This document shows positions 35,214-42,179 of a stretch of DNA of 42,179 nucleotides, in pieces. This DNA comes from Melioribacter sp. (GTDB taxonomy: Bacteria; Bacteroidota; Ignavibacteria; Ignavibacteriales; Melioribacteraceae), in assembly GCA_012026935.1 (NCBI GenBank), contig VEPI01000093.1, positions 1 through 42,179 on the forward strand, given 5' to 3'. The position numbers and the translations under genes are program-made. How positions within the stretch are numbered: the first letter of the stretch is position 1; the number at the start of each line of letters is the position of its first letter. Below the pieces are notes generated by a model, which did not search any database, was not told where the DNA came from, and saw nothing but the letters and a program-made list of their open reading frames with translations.

Positions 35214-36767
35214 ATGAAAAAGGAATTAGAACTTGTACTTCCTCCCGAATTTGTAGATGATTATACTTATCAAAAAAATCTTGCTGCAAGAGAATTAAAA
35301 CTTAATACTGAAGAAATATCTGCTGTTCAGGTCATTCGCCGATCAGTTGATGCGCGGAGTAAAAATCCAATCTTTAGAGCAAAAGCAATTGTTTATTTAA
35401 ATGAAAAACCCCAAGATATTTTTTCACCGATAAATTTTAAACCTGTTAAAGGGAACAAAAAAGTATTGATCGTAGGAATGGGTCCGGCCGGAATGTTTGC
35501 GGCTTTACGACTAATTGTGTTAGGAATTAAACCAATAATTTTTGAGCGTGGTAAAGATGTTCAAACCCGCCGGAAAGATTTACGTGAGATTCAACAATAT
35601 GGAAATGTTAATCCCGATTCCAATTATTGTTTTGGTGAAGGCGGTGCCGGTACATACAGCGATGGAAAACTTTACACTCGATCAACTAAAAGAGGAGATG
35701 TAAATAGAATCCTTAATATTCTTGTCCAGCACGGATCGCAAAAGGAAATATTGATTGATGCACATCCGCATATTGGTTCTAATATTCTCCCTAAAGTAGT
35801 TCAGGCAATCCGCCAAAGAATTATTGATTGCGGTGGAGAGATTCATTTTGATTCCCGCATAACTGATTTTATCCTTGGTGGGGGAAAAATCAAAGGATTA
35901 ATAATTAACGACGGGGAAGAAATTCTTGGGGATTCAGTAATTCTTGCAACCGGTCATTCTGCTCGTGACATTTACTATCTATTAGATAAACATAAAATCA
36001 AACTTGAAGCGAAACCTTTTGCAATGGGAGTTCGCATTGAACATCCACAAAAATTAATTGATGAAATACAGTATCACACAAAAGAAAAAAATCCAAATCT
36101 GCCGGCTTCAAGTTATAATTTAACTTGCCGGGTTGGTGACCGTGGAGTTTACTCTTTCTGTATGTGTCCGGGCGGAATAATTATTCCTGCATCAACAACA
36201 TCCGAAGAACTTGTTCTTAACGGAATGAGTGTCTCTCGTAGAGATTCTCCGTTTGCAAATTCTGGATTGGTTGTTTCAGTTGATGAGAAAGATTGGAAAG
36301 AGTATAAATCGTTTGGAGTGTTTGCCGGACTCGAATTCCAAAAAAGGATTGAAAGAATTGCATTTGAAGCAGGTGGGAAAAAACAGAGAGCACCAGCTCA
36401 AAGGATAACTGATTTTGTAAAAGACGAAATTTCTAAGACACTTCCGGGATCATCTTACATCCCGGGTACCATAAGTACACCACTTCATGAAATTCTTCCG
36501 GAAAATATTACCTATGGACTTAAAAAAAGTTTGTTTGTCTTCAATCAAAAGATGAGAGGATATTTCACGGAAGAAGCGCAAATACTCGCTGCAGAAACTC
36601 GAACAAGTTCCCCAATAAGAATTCCTCGTGATAGTAAATCTTTAATGCACAATGAAGTAGAGAGATTATTTCCGTGTGGTGAAGGTGCAGGTTATGCCGG
36701 TGGCATTGTTTCTGCTGCAATTGATGGAGAACGCTGTGCTGATGCTGTTGGCTTTATTTTAAAATAA
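35214..36767 (+). CDS. COG2509-type NAD(P)/FAD-dependent oxidoreductase
   Basis: 517 residues. About 80 N-terminal residues form a small domain (LVLPPEFVDDYTYQKNLAAREL, then VIRRSVDARSKNPIFRAKAIVY). The FAD-binding fold follows from VLIVGMGPAGMFAALRL (about 83-99) and IIFERGKDVQTRRKD. NYCFGEGGAGTYSDGKLYTR is the hallmark of this uncharacterised dehydrogenase family, and the C-terminal FPCGEGAGYAGGIVSAAIDG closes the FAD site. Physiological substrate unknown. It lies 43 bases after the SDR gene, so co-transcription is possible. Family membership is confident, function is not. Confidence 0.88.
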   Translation: MKKELELVLPPEFVDDYTYQKNLAARELKLNTEEISAVQVIRRSVDARSKNPIFRAKAIVYLNEKPQDIFSPINFKPVKGNKKVLIVGMGPAGMFAALRLIVLGIKPIIFERGKDVQTRRKDLREIQQYGNVNPDSNYCFGEGGAGTYSDGKLYTRSTKRGDVNRILNILVQHGSQKEILIDAHPHIGSNILPKVVQAIRQRIIDCGGEIHFDSRITDFILGGGKIKGLIINDGEEILGDSVILATGHSARDIYYLLDKHKIKLEAKPFAMGVRIEHPQKLIDEIQYHTKEKNPNLPASSYNLTCRVGDRGVYSFCMCPGGIIIPASTTSEELVLNGMSVSRRDSPFANSGLVVSVDEKDWKEYKSFGVFAGLEFQKRIERIAFEAGGKKQRAPAQRITDFVKDEISKTLPGSSYIPGTISTPLHEILPENITYGLKKSLFVFNQKMRGYFTEEAQILAAETRTSSPIRIPRDSKSLMHNEVERLFPCGEGAGYAGGIVSAAIDGERCADAVGFILK

Positions 36768-37075
36768 TGAATTGCGACTCGATATCTTTCTTAGTCCTTT
36801 AGAAATGTGAATTGTGACTTAACACTTAGCATAATTAAAATCTTTTTACCAATTTAAATATGAAATTTTTTGCAACTAAGGTTAATTTCTAAAATTTAAA
36901 TACATTTCTTTCATTACAACATATTCACGAATTCAGTAGATCTAGTTTTATATAAATCGTTTACTCTACTAATTAGTTGTCATTATTACAATCTCCACAA
37001 GTAACTGAATTTGTGCAAAACATATATTAATCTTTCAAATCATATCTCATATAAAATAATTCATGGAGTAATCCT
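36768..37075. other. 308-base AT-rich intergenic region upstream of the surface-protein pair
   Basis: No credible gene. A short imperfect direct repeat (TGAATTGCGACT at about 36768-36779 and TGAATTGTGACT at about 36807-36818) follows the oxidoreductase stop. A TTTG at 37010-37013 with a loose TAnnTTT-like element about 15-18 bases later could be the promoter of the S74 protein. No terminator hairpin with a good T-run was seen. A GGAGTAA ribosome binding site precedes the next gene. Confidence 0.5.
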
Positions 37076-38254
37076 ATGAAGAAATCTATTTTTTTCTTAT
37101 TAATAATTTTTTCTGCAGTAATATCTGCACAAAATATTGTTAACACTCTTGCAGCAGGTGGAATTTTCTCTATTATAAATGGTGCCAATACCTATTTCAC
37201 TGTTAAACAATCCACCGGTTTGGTTGGAATAGGCACAAATGCTACTGATCCAAAAGCACAGCTTGAAATTGGCGGAACAGACGGTTTACTTGTAAGAGGT
37301 ACTATAAATTCAGGAACCGCGCGAGCATTAGGCGCCGGTATAAGACTCCATTGGTACCCAAGAAAGGGCGCATTTAGAGCCGGCATGGCAGAAACAACAT
37401 ATTGGGATGATGACGGCAGTTCATATCCTAAGATGGCATTGTATTCATGTGCCATTGGATATCAACCGCGCGCTACGGGTGTAGCATCATTTGCTCTTGG
37501 GGCGTATAGCAAGGCAACTGGGGATTATTCTTTATCAGCAGGGTCTTACAGCGAGGCAAGCGCATCTCATGCGATTGCAATTGGAACGCAGGTTTATGCA
37601 AGCGGAATTTATTCCATTGCTATGGGTTCTGGAGCCAATACAAACGGTAAAGACGGTGCTGTGGTTATTGGTGACGATACATATTTCCAAACTGCTTATG
37701 CCGCAGCAGATAACCAATTAACAATGCGTTTTAGCGGCGGTTATCGCCTTTGGTCTTCTTACCCCGATTCAACAGCCGGCGTTTATATGCGGCATGGTCA
37801 AAGCGGCTGGTCGAATTATTGTGATAAAAATATGAAAGAGAATTTTGAACCGGTTGACGGAGAGTGGGTACTAGGAAAAATAAAGAATATGCCTATAACG
37901 AAATGGAATTATAAAAAAACCGATCCAACAGAAAAATATGTTGGCCCGGTATCCCAGGATTTTTACGCAGCATTTCATTTGAATGGAACCGATAGTCTCG
38001 GAATAAATTCTATTTCCATCGACGGTATTAACATGGCAGCAATTAAAGCTCTTGAAGGAAGAACATCCGAGATGAAAGCCGTTATTGATTTATTAGTTAA
38101 GGAAAATAAGGAATTGAAAGAGCGGCTTTCAAATGTAAGCAATGTAAACGATGAACTTCTGGAATTGAGAAAACTGAAAGCTGAATTACAAGAGCAATTG
38201 AAAATCGTTAAAGCAAAAAACGAAAGGGAAGATGTTGTTCTGATTTCTAAATAA
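37076..38254 (+). CDS. YadA-head-like surface protein with S74 intramolecular chaperone domain
   Basis: 392 residues. A signal peptide ends near ISAQ (residue 19). Residues about 128-200 hold YadA-head-like repeats (ATGVASFALGAYSKATGDYS, ASASHAIAIGTQVYASGIYS, IAMGSGANTNG), which form trimeric left-handed beta rolls. Residues 249 to about 330 are a peptidase S74/endosialidase chaperone domain: CDKNMKENF, NMPITKWNYK, YVGPVSQDFYAAF, ISIDGINMAAIKAL. The C-terminal 60 residues are a coiled coil (KENKELKERL and onward). S74 domains fold trimeric fibres and then cut themselves off before a Ser; here that residue is Cys249, with the Lys partner at 254. Probably a trimeric exported fibre or adhesin. 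Start of a two-gene surface cassette. Confidence 0.87.
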   Translation: MKKSIFFLLIIFSAVISAQNIVNTLAAGGIFSIINGANTYFTVKQSTGLVGIGTNATDPKAQLEIGGTDGLLVRGTINSGTARALGAGIRLHWYPRKGAFRAGMAETTYWDDDGSSYPKMALYSCAIGYQPRATGVASFALGAYSKATGDYSLSAGSYSEASASHAIAIGTQVYASGIYSIAMGSGANTNGKDGAVVIGDDTYFQTAYAAADNQLTMRFSGGYRLWSSYPDSTAGVYMRHGQSGWSNYCDKNMKENFEPVDGEWVLGKIKNMPITKWNYKKTDPTEKYVGPVSQDFYAAFHLNGTDSLGINSISIDGINMAAIKALEGRTSEMKAVIDLLVKENKELKERLSNVSNVNDELLELRKLKAELQEQLKIVKAKNEREDVVLISK

Positions 38255-38265
38255 AAATTTGCTGT

Positions 38266-38281
38266 TTAGCTAGAAAGCTAA
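38266..38281 (+). promoter_or_regulatory. small perfect hairpin touching the start codon of the FN3 gene
   Basis: TTAGCT (38266-38271), loop AGAA, AGCTAA (38276-38281). The last base of the stem is the A of the ATG, and the stem covers the place where a ribosome binding site should be. No clear Shine-Dalgarno exists otherwise. Confidence 0.4.
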
Positions 38282-41200
38282 TGAAGAAATATTGTTTTTT
38301 ATTGATTTGTTTTGTCGCAGTTCAATGGACCTATGCGCAAAGTACAATTACTATTAATCTCGGTACATCAATTAGCATAGGTGCTGGGAGCGCTGTTACT
38401 GCCGGATATAGAGACGGAACGTTGACGAGTGCCGGAACTTTTAATGCAAGATCAATTACATTTGATCCGGTTGCAACTGCAGCAACATCTATAATACAAA
38501 CAAGTTTTAATGCAAATTGGAATGCTTCCGCTGGAGCTGCAGGATATAAGTTGGATGTATCTACCGTTTCAGACTTTTCATCATTTGTAACCGGTTATCA
38601 AAATTTAGAAGTCGGAAACGTTACCACTTATTCTGTAAGCTCAAATTTGTCTGCAGGATCAACTTATTACTATCGCTTACGAGCATATGATATAGATGGA
38701 ATAACAGGTTATTCAAATGTAATTACAGTTGTAATGTCACCGCCAAACCCTGTCGCAACTGCAGCAACAAATATTACCGATATTAGTTTTAGTGTTAATT
38801 GGAATAGTGTAACAGGTGCAACAGGTTATTACCTGGATGTTTCAACCGATCCTGGATTTGGAGCTGGAGCTTTTGTAGTAGGATTTGAAAATAAAGATGT
38901 CGGTAATGTTCTTACATATTCAGTTACAAGTTTAGCTGGTAATACAACTTATTATTATAGAATAAGGGCTTACAATGCCAGCGGTACAAGCGGTAATTCA
39001 AACACAGTTACAATCTTAACTGCACCGCCTGCACCGACTGCAACTGTAGCTGCCCCTATTGGGCAAACAAGTTTTTCTGCAAATTGGGATGCATCTGCCG
39101 GTGCAACAAAATATTATCTTGATGTATCAACTGTTTCTAATTTTTCATCATACGTTACCGGTTATCAAAATCTGGATGCAGACAACGCTACAACCTATTC
39201 TGTAAATACAAACATAAATGCAGGAACGACCTATTACTACCGTCTCCGTGCATCTAATGGAACTAATACAAGCACAAATTCAAATACAATAAATTTAATC
39301 TCTGTTCCCCCAAATCCAACATCAACCGCTGCATCAAATATTCAAATTACAAGTTTTGATGCAAACTGGAATGTCTCTACAAGCGCAACAAAATATTTTC
39401 TGGATGTTTCAACTGATGCCGGTTTTGGTGCAGGTGCTTTTGTAATAGGCTATGAAAACAAAGATGTAGGAAATGTTACTACCTTTTCTGTAAATACAAA
39501 TCTTTCCGGCGGTATAACATATTATTATAGAGTTCGCGCAAACAATACTGGTGGAACAAGCGGAAATTCAGGATCAATTACCGTTCTAACCATTCCGCCG
39601 GCTCCTGTTGCAATAGCTGCATCAACAATCACACAAACAAGTTTTTTTGCAAACTGGAACGCTTCCACAGGAGCTACAAAATATTATTTGGATGTATCAA
39701 CAGATGCAAGTTTTGGCGCCGGTACTTTTGTGACTGGTTATCAAAATTTAGATGTTGATAATGTAACGACATTTTCGGTGAATACTAATCTTACTGCAGG
39801 TACAACTTATTATTACAGAGTTAGAGCAAACAATGCAACTGGAACAAGTAATAATTCAAACGGAATTAGCTTGGTCACTATTCCGCCAAATCCAACAGCT
39901 ACTTCAGCAACAAATATTACAGAAAATAGTTTCAACACAAATTGGAATTCGTCAGCTACAGCAACAGGTTATCGGTTAGATGTTTCAACAGATGCAGGCT
40001 TTGGTGCCGGAACTTTTGTCGTTGGATTTCAAGATAAAGATGTTGGTAATGTTACCACATATTCGGTAACCGGCTTATTGGCTAACACGACTTATTATTA
40101 TAGGGTGAGAGCTTACAATGGAAATGGGACTAGTGGAAATTCGGGAAACATAACACAGTTAACTGCACCTGCTGTTCCAACAGCAACCGCAGCAACATTA
40201 ATTACACAAACAAGTTTCGATGCAAATTGGGATGCTTCAATAGGAGCTACTGGTTACCGTTTAGATGTATCAACAGATAACGGTTTTGGTGCAGGTACTT
40301 TTGTTACAGGTTATCAAGATAAAGATGTTGGTAATGTATTAACATTTTCGGTGAATACATATTTAGTAGAAGGAACAACATATTATTATAGAGTTCGATC
40401 TTACAATGCAGGAGGGACAAGTACAAACTCAGGTACAATTAATCTGAAGACAATTCCTGATGCGCCGATTGAATCTTCAGCGACTTTGATAACATCAACA
40501 AGCTTCCAAGCAAACTGGAATGCATCAACCGGCGCTTCAGGTTACAGATTAGATGTCGCTACTAATTCAGGTTTTGGCGCTGGAACATTTGTAGCTGGTT
40601 ACGATAATAAAGATGTTGGCGATGTAACAAATTCTGCAGTCAATACTAATCTTACTGACGGAACTACATACTATTACAGAATACGTGCATATAACAGCGG
40701 AGGAACGAGTAATAATTCTGGAACCGTAACTGTAATTACAGTTCCGGCAGCTCCGTCAGCAAATGCAGCATCGTCTGTGCAAACAACAAGTTTCACTGCT
40801 AATTGGAATTCAAGTTCAGGCGCAAGCGGTTATACTCTCGATTTATCTACCGATTCAAATTTTGGAAGTTATTTTGATGGATATAATAATTTTGATGCCG
40901 GAAATGTAACTTCACTTAATGTGACCGGATTATCAAGCGGGACAACATATTATTATAGAGTTAGAGCGTATAACGTCAGCGGATCGAGCGGATACTCATC
41001 GGTAAAAACAGTTATAACAATTCCTTCTGCACCGGTAGCAATTGCAGCTACATTAATTACCGGAACAAGTTTTTCAGCAAATTGGAACTCATCATCCGGT
41101 GCCTCCAAATATTATCTTGATGTAGCAACTGACAATACGTTTTCATCTTTTGTAGCAGGATTTAATGATAAGGATGTTGGAAATAATACAACTCAATCAG

Positions 41201-42179
41201 TCACTGGACTAACTGAAGGCACCGTTTATTATTATAGGGTAAGAGCAAATAATGCAAGCGGTACAAGTACAAATTCAAATACTAAAAATGTAAAAACAAT
41301 TCCACCGGCACCGGTAGAACAAGCTGCTTCTTCAATTACAAATAATAGTTTTTCGGCAAATTGGAATTCATCTACTGGGGCTTCGGGATATTATCTTGAT
41401 GTTGCAACTGATAATTTATTTTCGAGTTTTGTTGCCGGATTTAATGGGAAAAATGTTGGAGATGTTACATCATATACTGTAACCGGACTTTCGGAAAGTA
41501 CATCATATTATTATAGAGTTAGAGCATATAATACCGGAGGTACAAGCGATAATTCAGGAACTGTTAATCCAATTACACTTTCTAATTCACTTAGTGAGCC
41601 ATCAGTTCAGCCGGCATCTGCTGTAACATCTACAAGTTTTAGTGCAAACTGGAATTCTGTTACTGGAGCAACTAAGTATTATTTAGATGTTTCTACAGTT
41701 TCAAATTTTGCAACGTTCGTTGTAGGATGGCAGAATGTTGATGTTAATAATGTTTTAACATATTCAGTAAATTCAAATTTATCAGCTGGAAATACTTACT
41801 ATTACCGAGTTAGAGCAGCTAATGCAACAAGCACAAGTGATAATTCAAATAATGTTTCTGTTAAAACAATTCCATCAGCACCAGTTGAACAAGCTGCCTC
41901 TGCTATAACTGCATCAAATTTTGATGCAAATTGGAATGCTTCAACAGGTGCAACCGGATATTATATTGATGTAGCTACAGACAATGGATTTACTTCCTTT
42001 GTATCGGGATTTAGCAATCGTGATGTTGGTAATGTTGTTACATATACAGTAACTGGTTTAGCAAGTAGTACGCAATATTTTTACAGAATCCGAGCATACA
42101 ATACCGGCGGAACGAGTAGCAATTCCGGAACAGCTGATGCAACAACTTTAGCAGGGGGTACTGTTGTCGCTACTGCAGC
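38281..42179 (+). CDS. secreted fibronectin type III repeat protein, C-terminus beyond the window
   Basis: At least 1,299 codons without a stop, running off the right edge. A signal peptide (MKKYCFLLICFVAVQWTYAQ) is followed by a short lead (about 21-62) and then 13 fibronectin-III-like units of 93-96 residues. Each unit has a conserved Trp in NWN/NWD, a Y-LDVST or Y-LDVAT strand, a TYYYRxRA (tyrosine corner) segment and a G-TS-NS end, joined by short Pro-rich linkers. The units continue in one frame throughout. Similar FN3 arrays sit on extracellular adhesins or enzymes of Bacteroidota-type bacteria; a catalytic domain or T9SS sorting domain may lie further on, since the last residues (AGGTVVATAA) leave the repeat pattern. 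Probably co-expressed with the S74 protein 26 bases upstream. Confidence 0.9.
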   Translation, partial: MKKYCFLLICFVAVQWTYAQSTITINLGTSISIGAGSAVTAGYRDGTLTSAGTFNARSITFDPVATAATSIIQTSFNANWNASAGAAGYKLDVSTVSDFSSFVTGYQNLEVGNVTTYSVSSNLSAGSTYYYRLRAYDIDGITGYSNVITVVMSPPNPVATAATNITDISFSVNWNSVTGATGYYLDVSTDPGFGAGAFVVGFENKDVGNVLTYSVTSLAGNTTYYYRIRAYNASGTSGNSNTVTILTAPPAPTATVAAPIGQTSFSANWDASAGATKYYLDVSTVSNFSSYVTGYQNLDADNATTYSVNTNINAGTTYYYRLRASNGTNTSTNSNTINLISVPPNPTSTAASNIQITSFDANWNVSTSATKYFLDVSTDAGFGAGAFVIGYENKDVGNVTTFSVNTNLSGGITYYYRVRANNTGGTSGNSGSITVLTIPPAPVAIAASTITQTSFFANWNASTGATKYYLDVSTDASFGAGTFVTGYQNLDVDNVTTFSVNTNLTAGTTYYYRVRANNATGTSNNSNGISLVTIPPNPTATSATNITENSFNTNWNSSATATGYRLDVSTDAGFGAGTFVVGFQDKDVGNVTTYSVTGLLANTTYYYRVRAYNGNGTSGNSGNITQLTAPAVPTATAATLITQTSFDANWDASIGATGYRLDVSTDNGFGAGTFVTGYQDKDVGNVLTFSVNTYLVEGTTYYYRVRSYNAGGTSTNSGTINLKTIPDAPIESSATLITSTSFQANWNASTGASGYRLDVATNSGFGAGTFVAGYDNKDVGDVTNSAVNTNLTDGTTYYYRIRAYNSGGTSNNSGTVTVITVPAAPSANAASSVQTTSFTANWNSSSGASGYTLDLSTDSNFGSYFDGYNNFDAGNVTSLNVTGLSSGTTYYYRVRAYNVSGSSGYSSVKTVITIPSAPVAIAATLITGTSFSANWNSSSGASKYYLDVATDNTFSSFVAGFNDKDVGNNTTQSVTGLTEGTVYYYRVRANNASGTSTNSNTKNVKTIPPAPVEQAASSITNNSFSANWNSSTGASGYYLDVATDNLFSSFVAGFNGKNVGDVTSYTVTGLSESTSYYYRVRAYNTGGTSDNSGTVNPITLSNSLSEPSVQPASAVTSTSFSANWNSVTGATKYYLDVSTVSNFATFVVGWQNVDVNNVLTYSVNSNLSAGNTYYYRVRAANATSTSDNSNNVSVKTIPSAPVEQAASAITASNFDANWNASTGATGYYIDVATDNGFTSFVSGFSNRDVGNVVTYTVTGLASSTQYFYRIRAYNTGGTSSNSGTADATTLAGGTVVATA
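38467..42150 (+). repeat. 13-unit fibronectin-III-like tandem array
   Basis: The conserved Trp codon of each unit begins at 38518, 38800, 39085, 39367, 39655, 39943, 40228, 40516, 40804, 41083, 41362, 41650 and 41932. Spacings are 279-288 bases, all multiples of three. Units are alike in protein but differ at many synonymous sites, so the array is old rather than freshly duplicated. The linker before unit 12 is longer (contains SNSLSEPSVQ). Confidence 0.9.

Noticed and set aside
38467-42150. CRISPR array or DNA-level satellite
   Set aside because: The repeats are 279-288 bases, coding, in frame and diverged at synonymous sites; they encode FN3-like domains.

Overview
This is an AT-rich bacterial chromosome segment, mostly housekeeping genes, with one small accessory locus (bacterial microcompartment shell genes) and a surface-protein cassette at the right end. 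The lineage looks like the Bacteroidota/Chlorobi/Ignavibacteriota group, most like Ignavibacteria. The evidence is a propeller protein with a YPNPF-type type IX secretion (T9SS) C-terminal domain, a DUF4296 lipoprotein, a rhomboid with a DUF6576-like tail, bacillithiol enzyme BshC, and TAnnTTTG-type promoter cores. This assignment is inference; no rRNA gene is present.

Layout. 1-702 (minus): a VanX-type D-Ala-D-Ala dipeptidase lipoprotein cut by the window edge. 952-5564 (plus): CoA-disulfide-reductase-like flavoprotein, upp, bifunctional Rel/SpoT, ruvX. 5658-6644: two BMC-domain shell proteins with their own promoter and terminator; the second carries an AT-hook-like motif and a Rho_N/SAP-like C-terminus. 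6707-9900: YbbR-like protein, tmk, S41 protease. 9904-11562 (minus): DnaQ-type exonuclease fused to a UvrC-like GIY-YIG nuclease. 11733-16544: ymdB, folD, deoC (broken by one in-frame TAA), orphan HicB, trmH, aroA. 16594-25166: bshC (minus), ROK kinase (plus), then ABC-F, the propeller protein, a PHP phosphoesterase and a Crp/Fnr regulator (all minus). 25363-29091 (plus): gap, pgk, rhomboid, DUF4296 lipoprotein. 29084-31675 (minus): recQ. 32086-36767 (plus): 3-hydroxyacyl-CoA dehydrogenase, ackA, an SDR with an altered active site, and a COG2509-type flavoprotein. 37076-42179 (plus): an S74/YadA-like surface protein and a 13-unit fibronectin-III-like protein that runs off the right end.

How the parts may work together. 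The most interesting thread is a possible microcompartment pathway. The shell pair, a DeoC aldolase with a 65-residue N-terminal extension that starts with an encapsulation-peptide-like amphipathic helix, acetate kinase, and lower glycolysis (gap, pgk) would fit a deoxyribose-5-phosphate/acetaldehyde (sugar-phosphate-utilising) microcompartment. The pentameric shell protein, aldehyde dehydrogenase and phosphotransacylase are not in this window, so the pathway is inferred. In deoC a TAA replaces the codon matching the active-site Lys137 of the E. coli enzyme, while everything downstream, including the Schiff-base lysine and the C-terminal tyrosine, is intact.

Other structure: two full and one partial copy of a palindromic intergenic element, a 14-base promoter core shared by two distant minus-strand genes, and three convergent gene pairs that touch or overlap. 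No tRNA, rRNA, CRISPR array or insertion sequence was seen.
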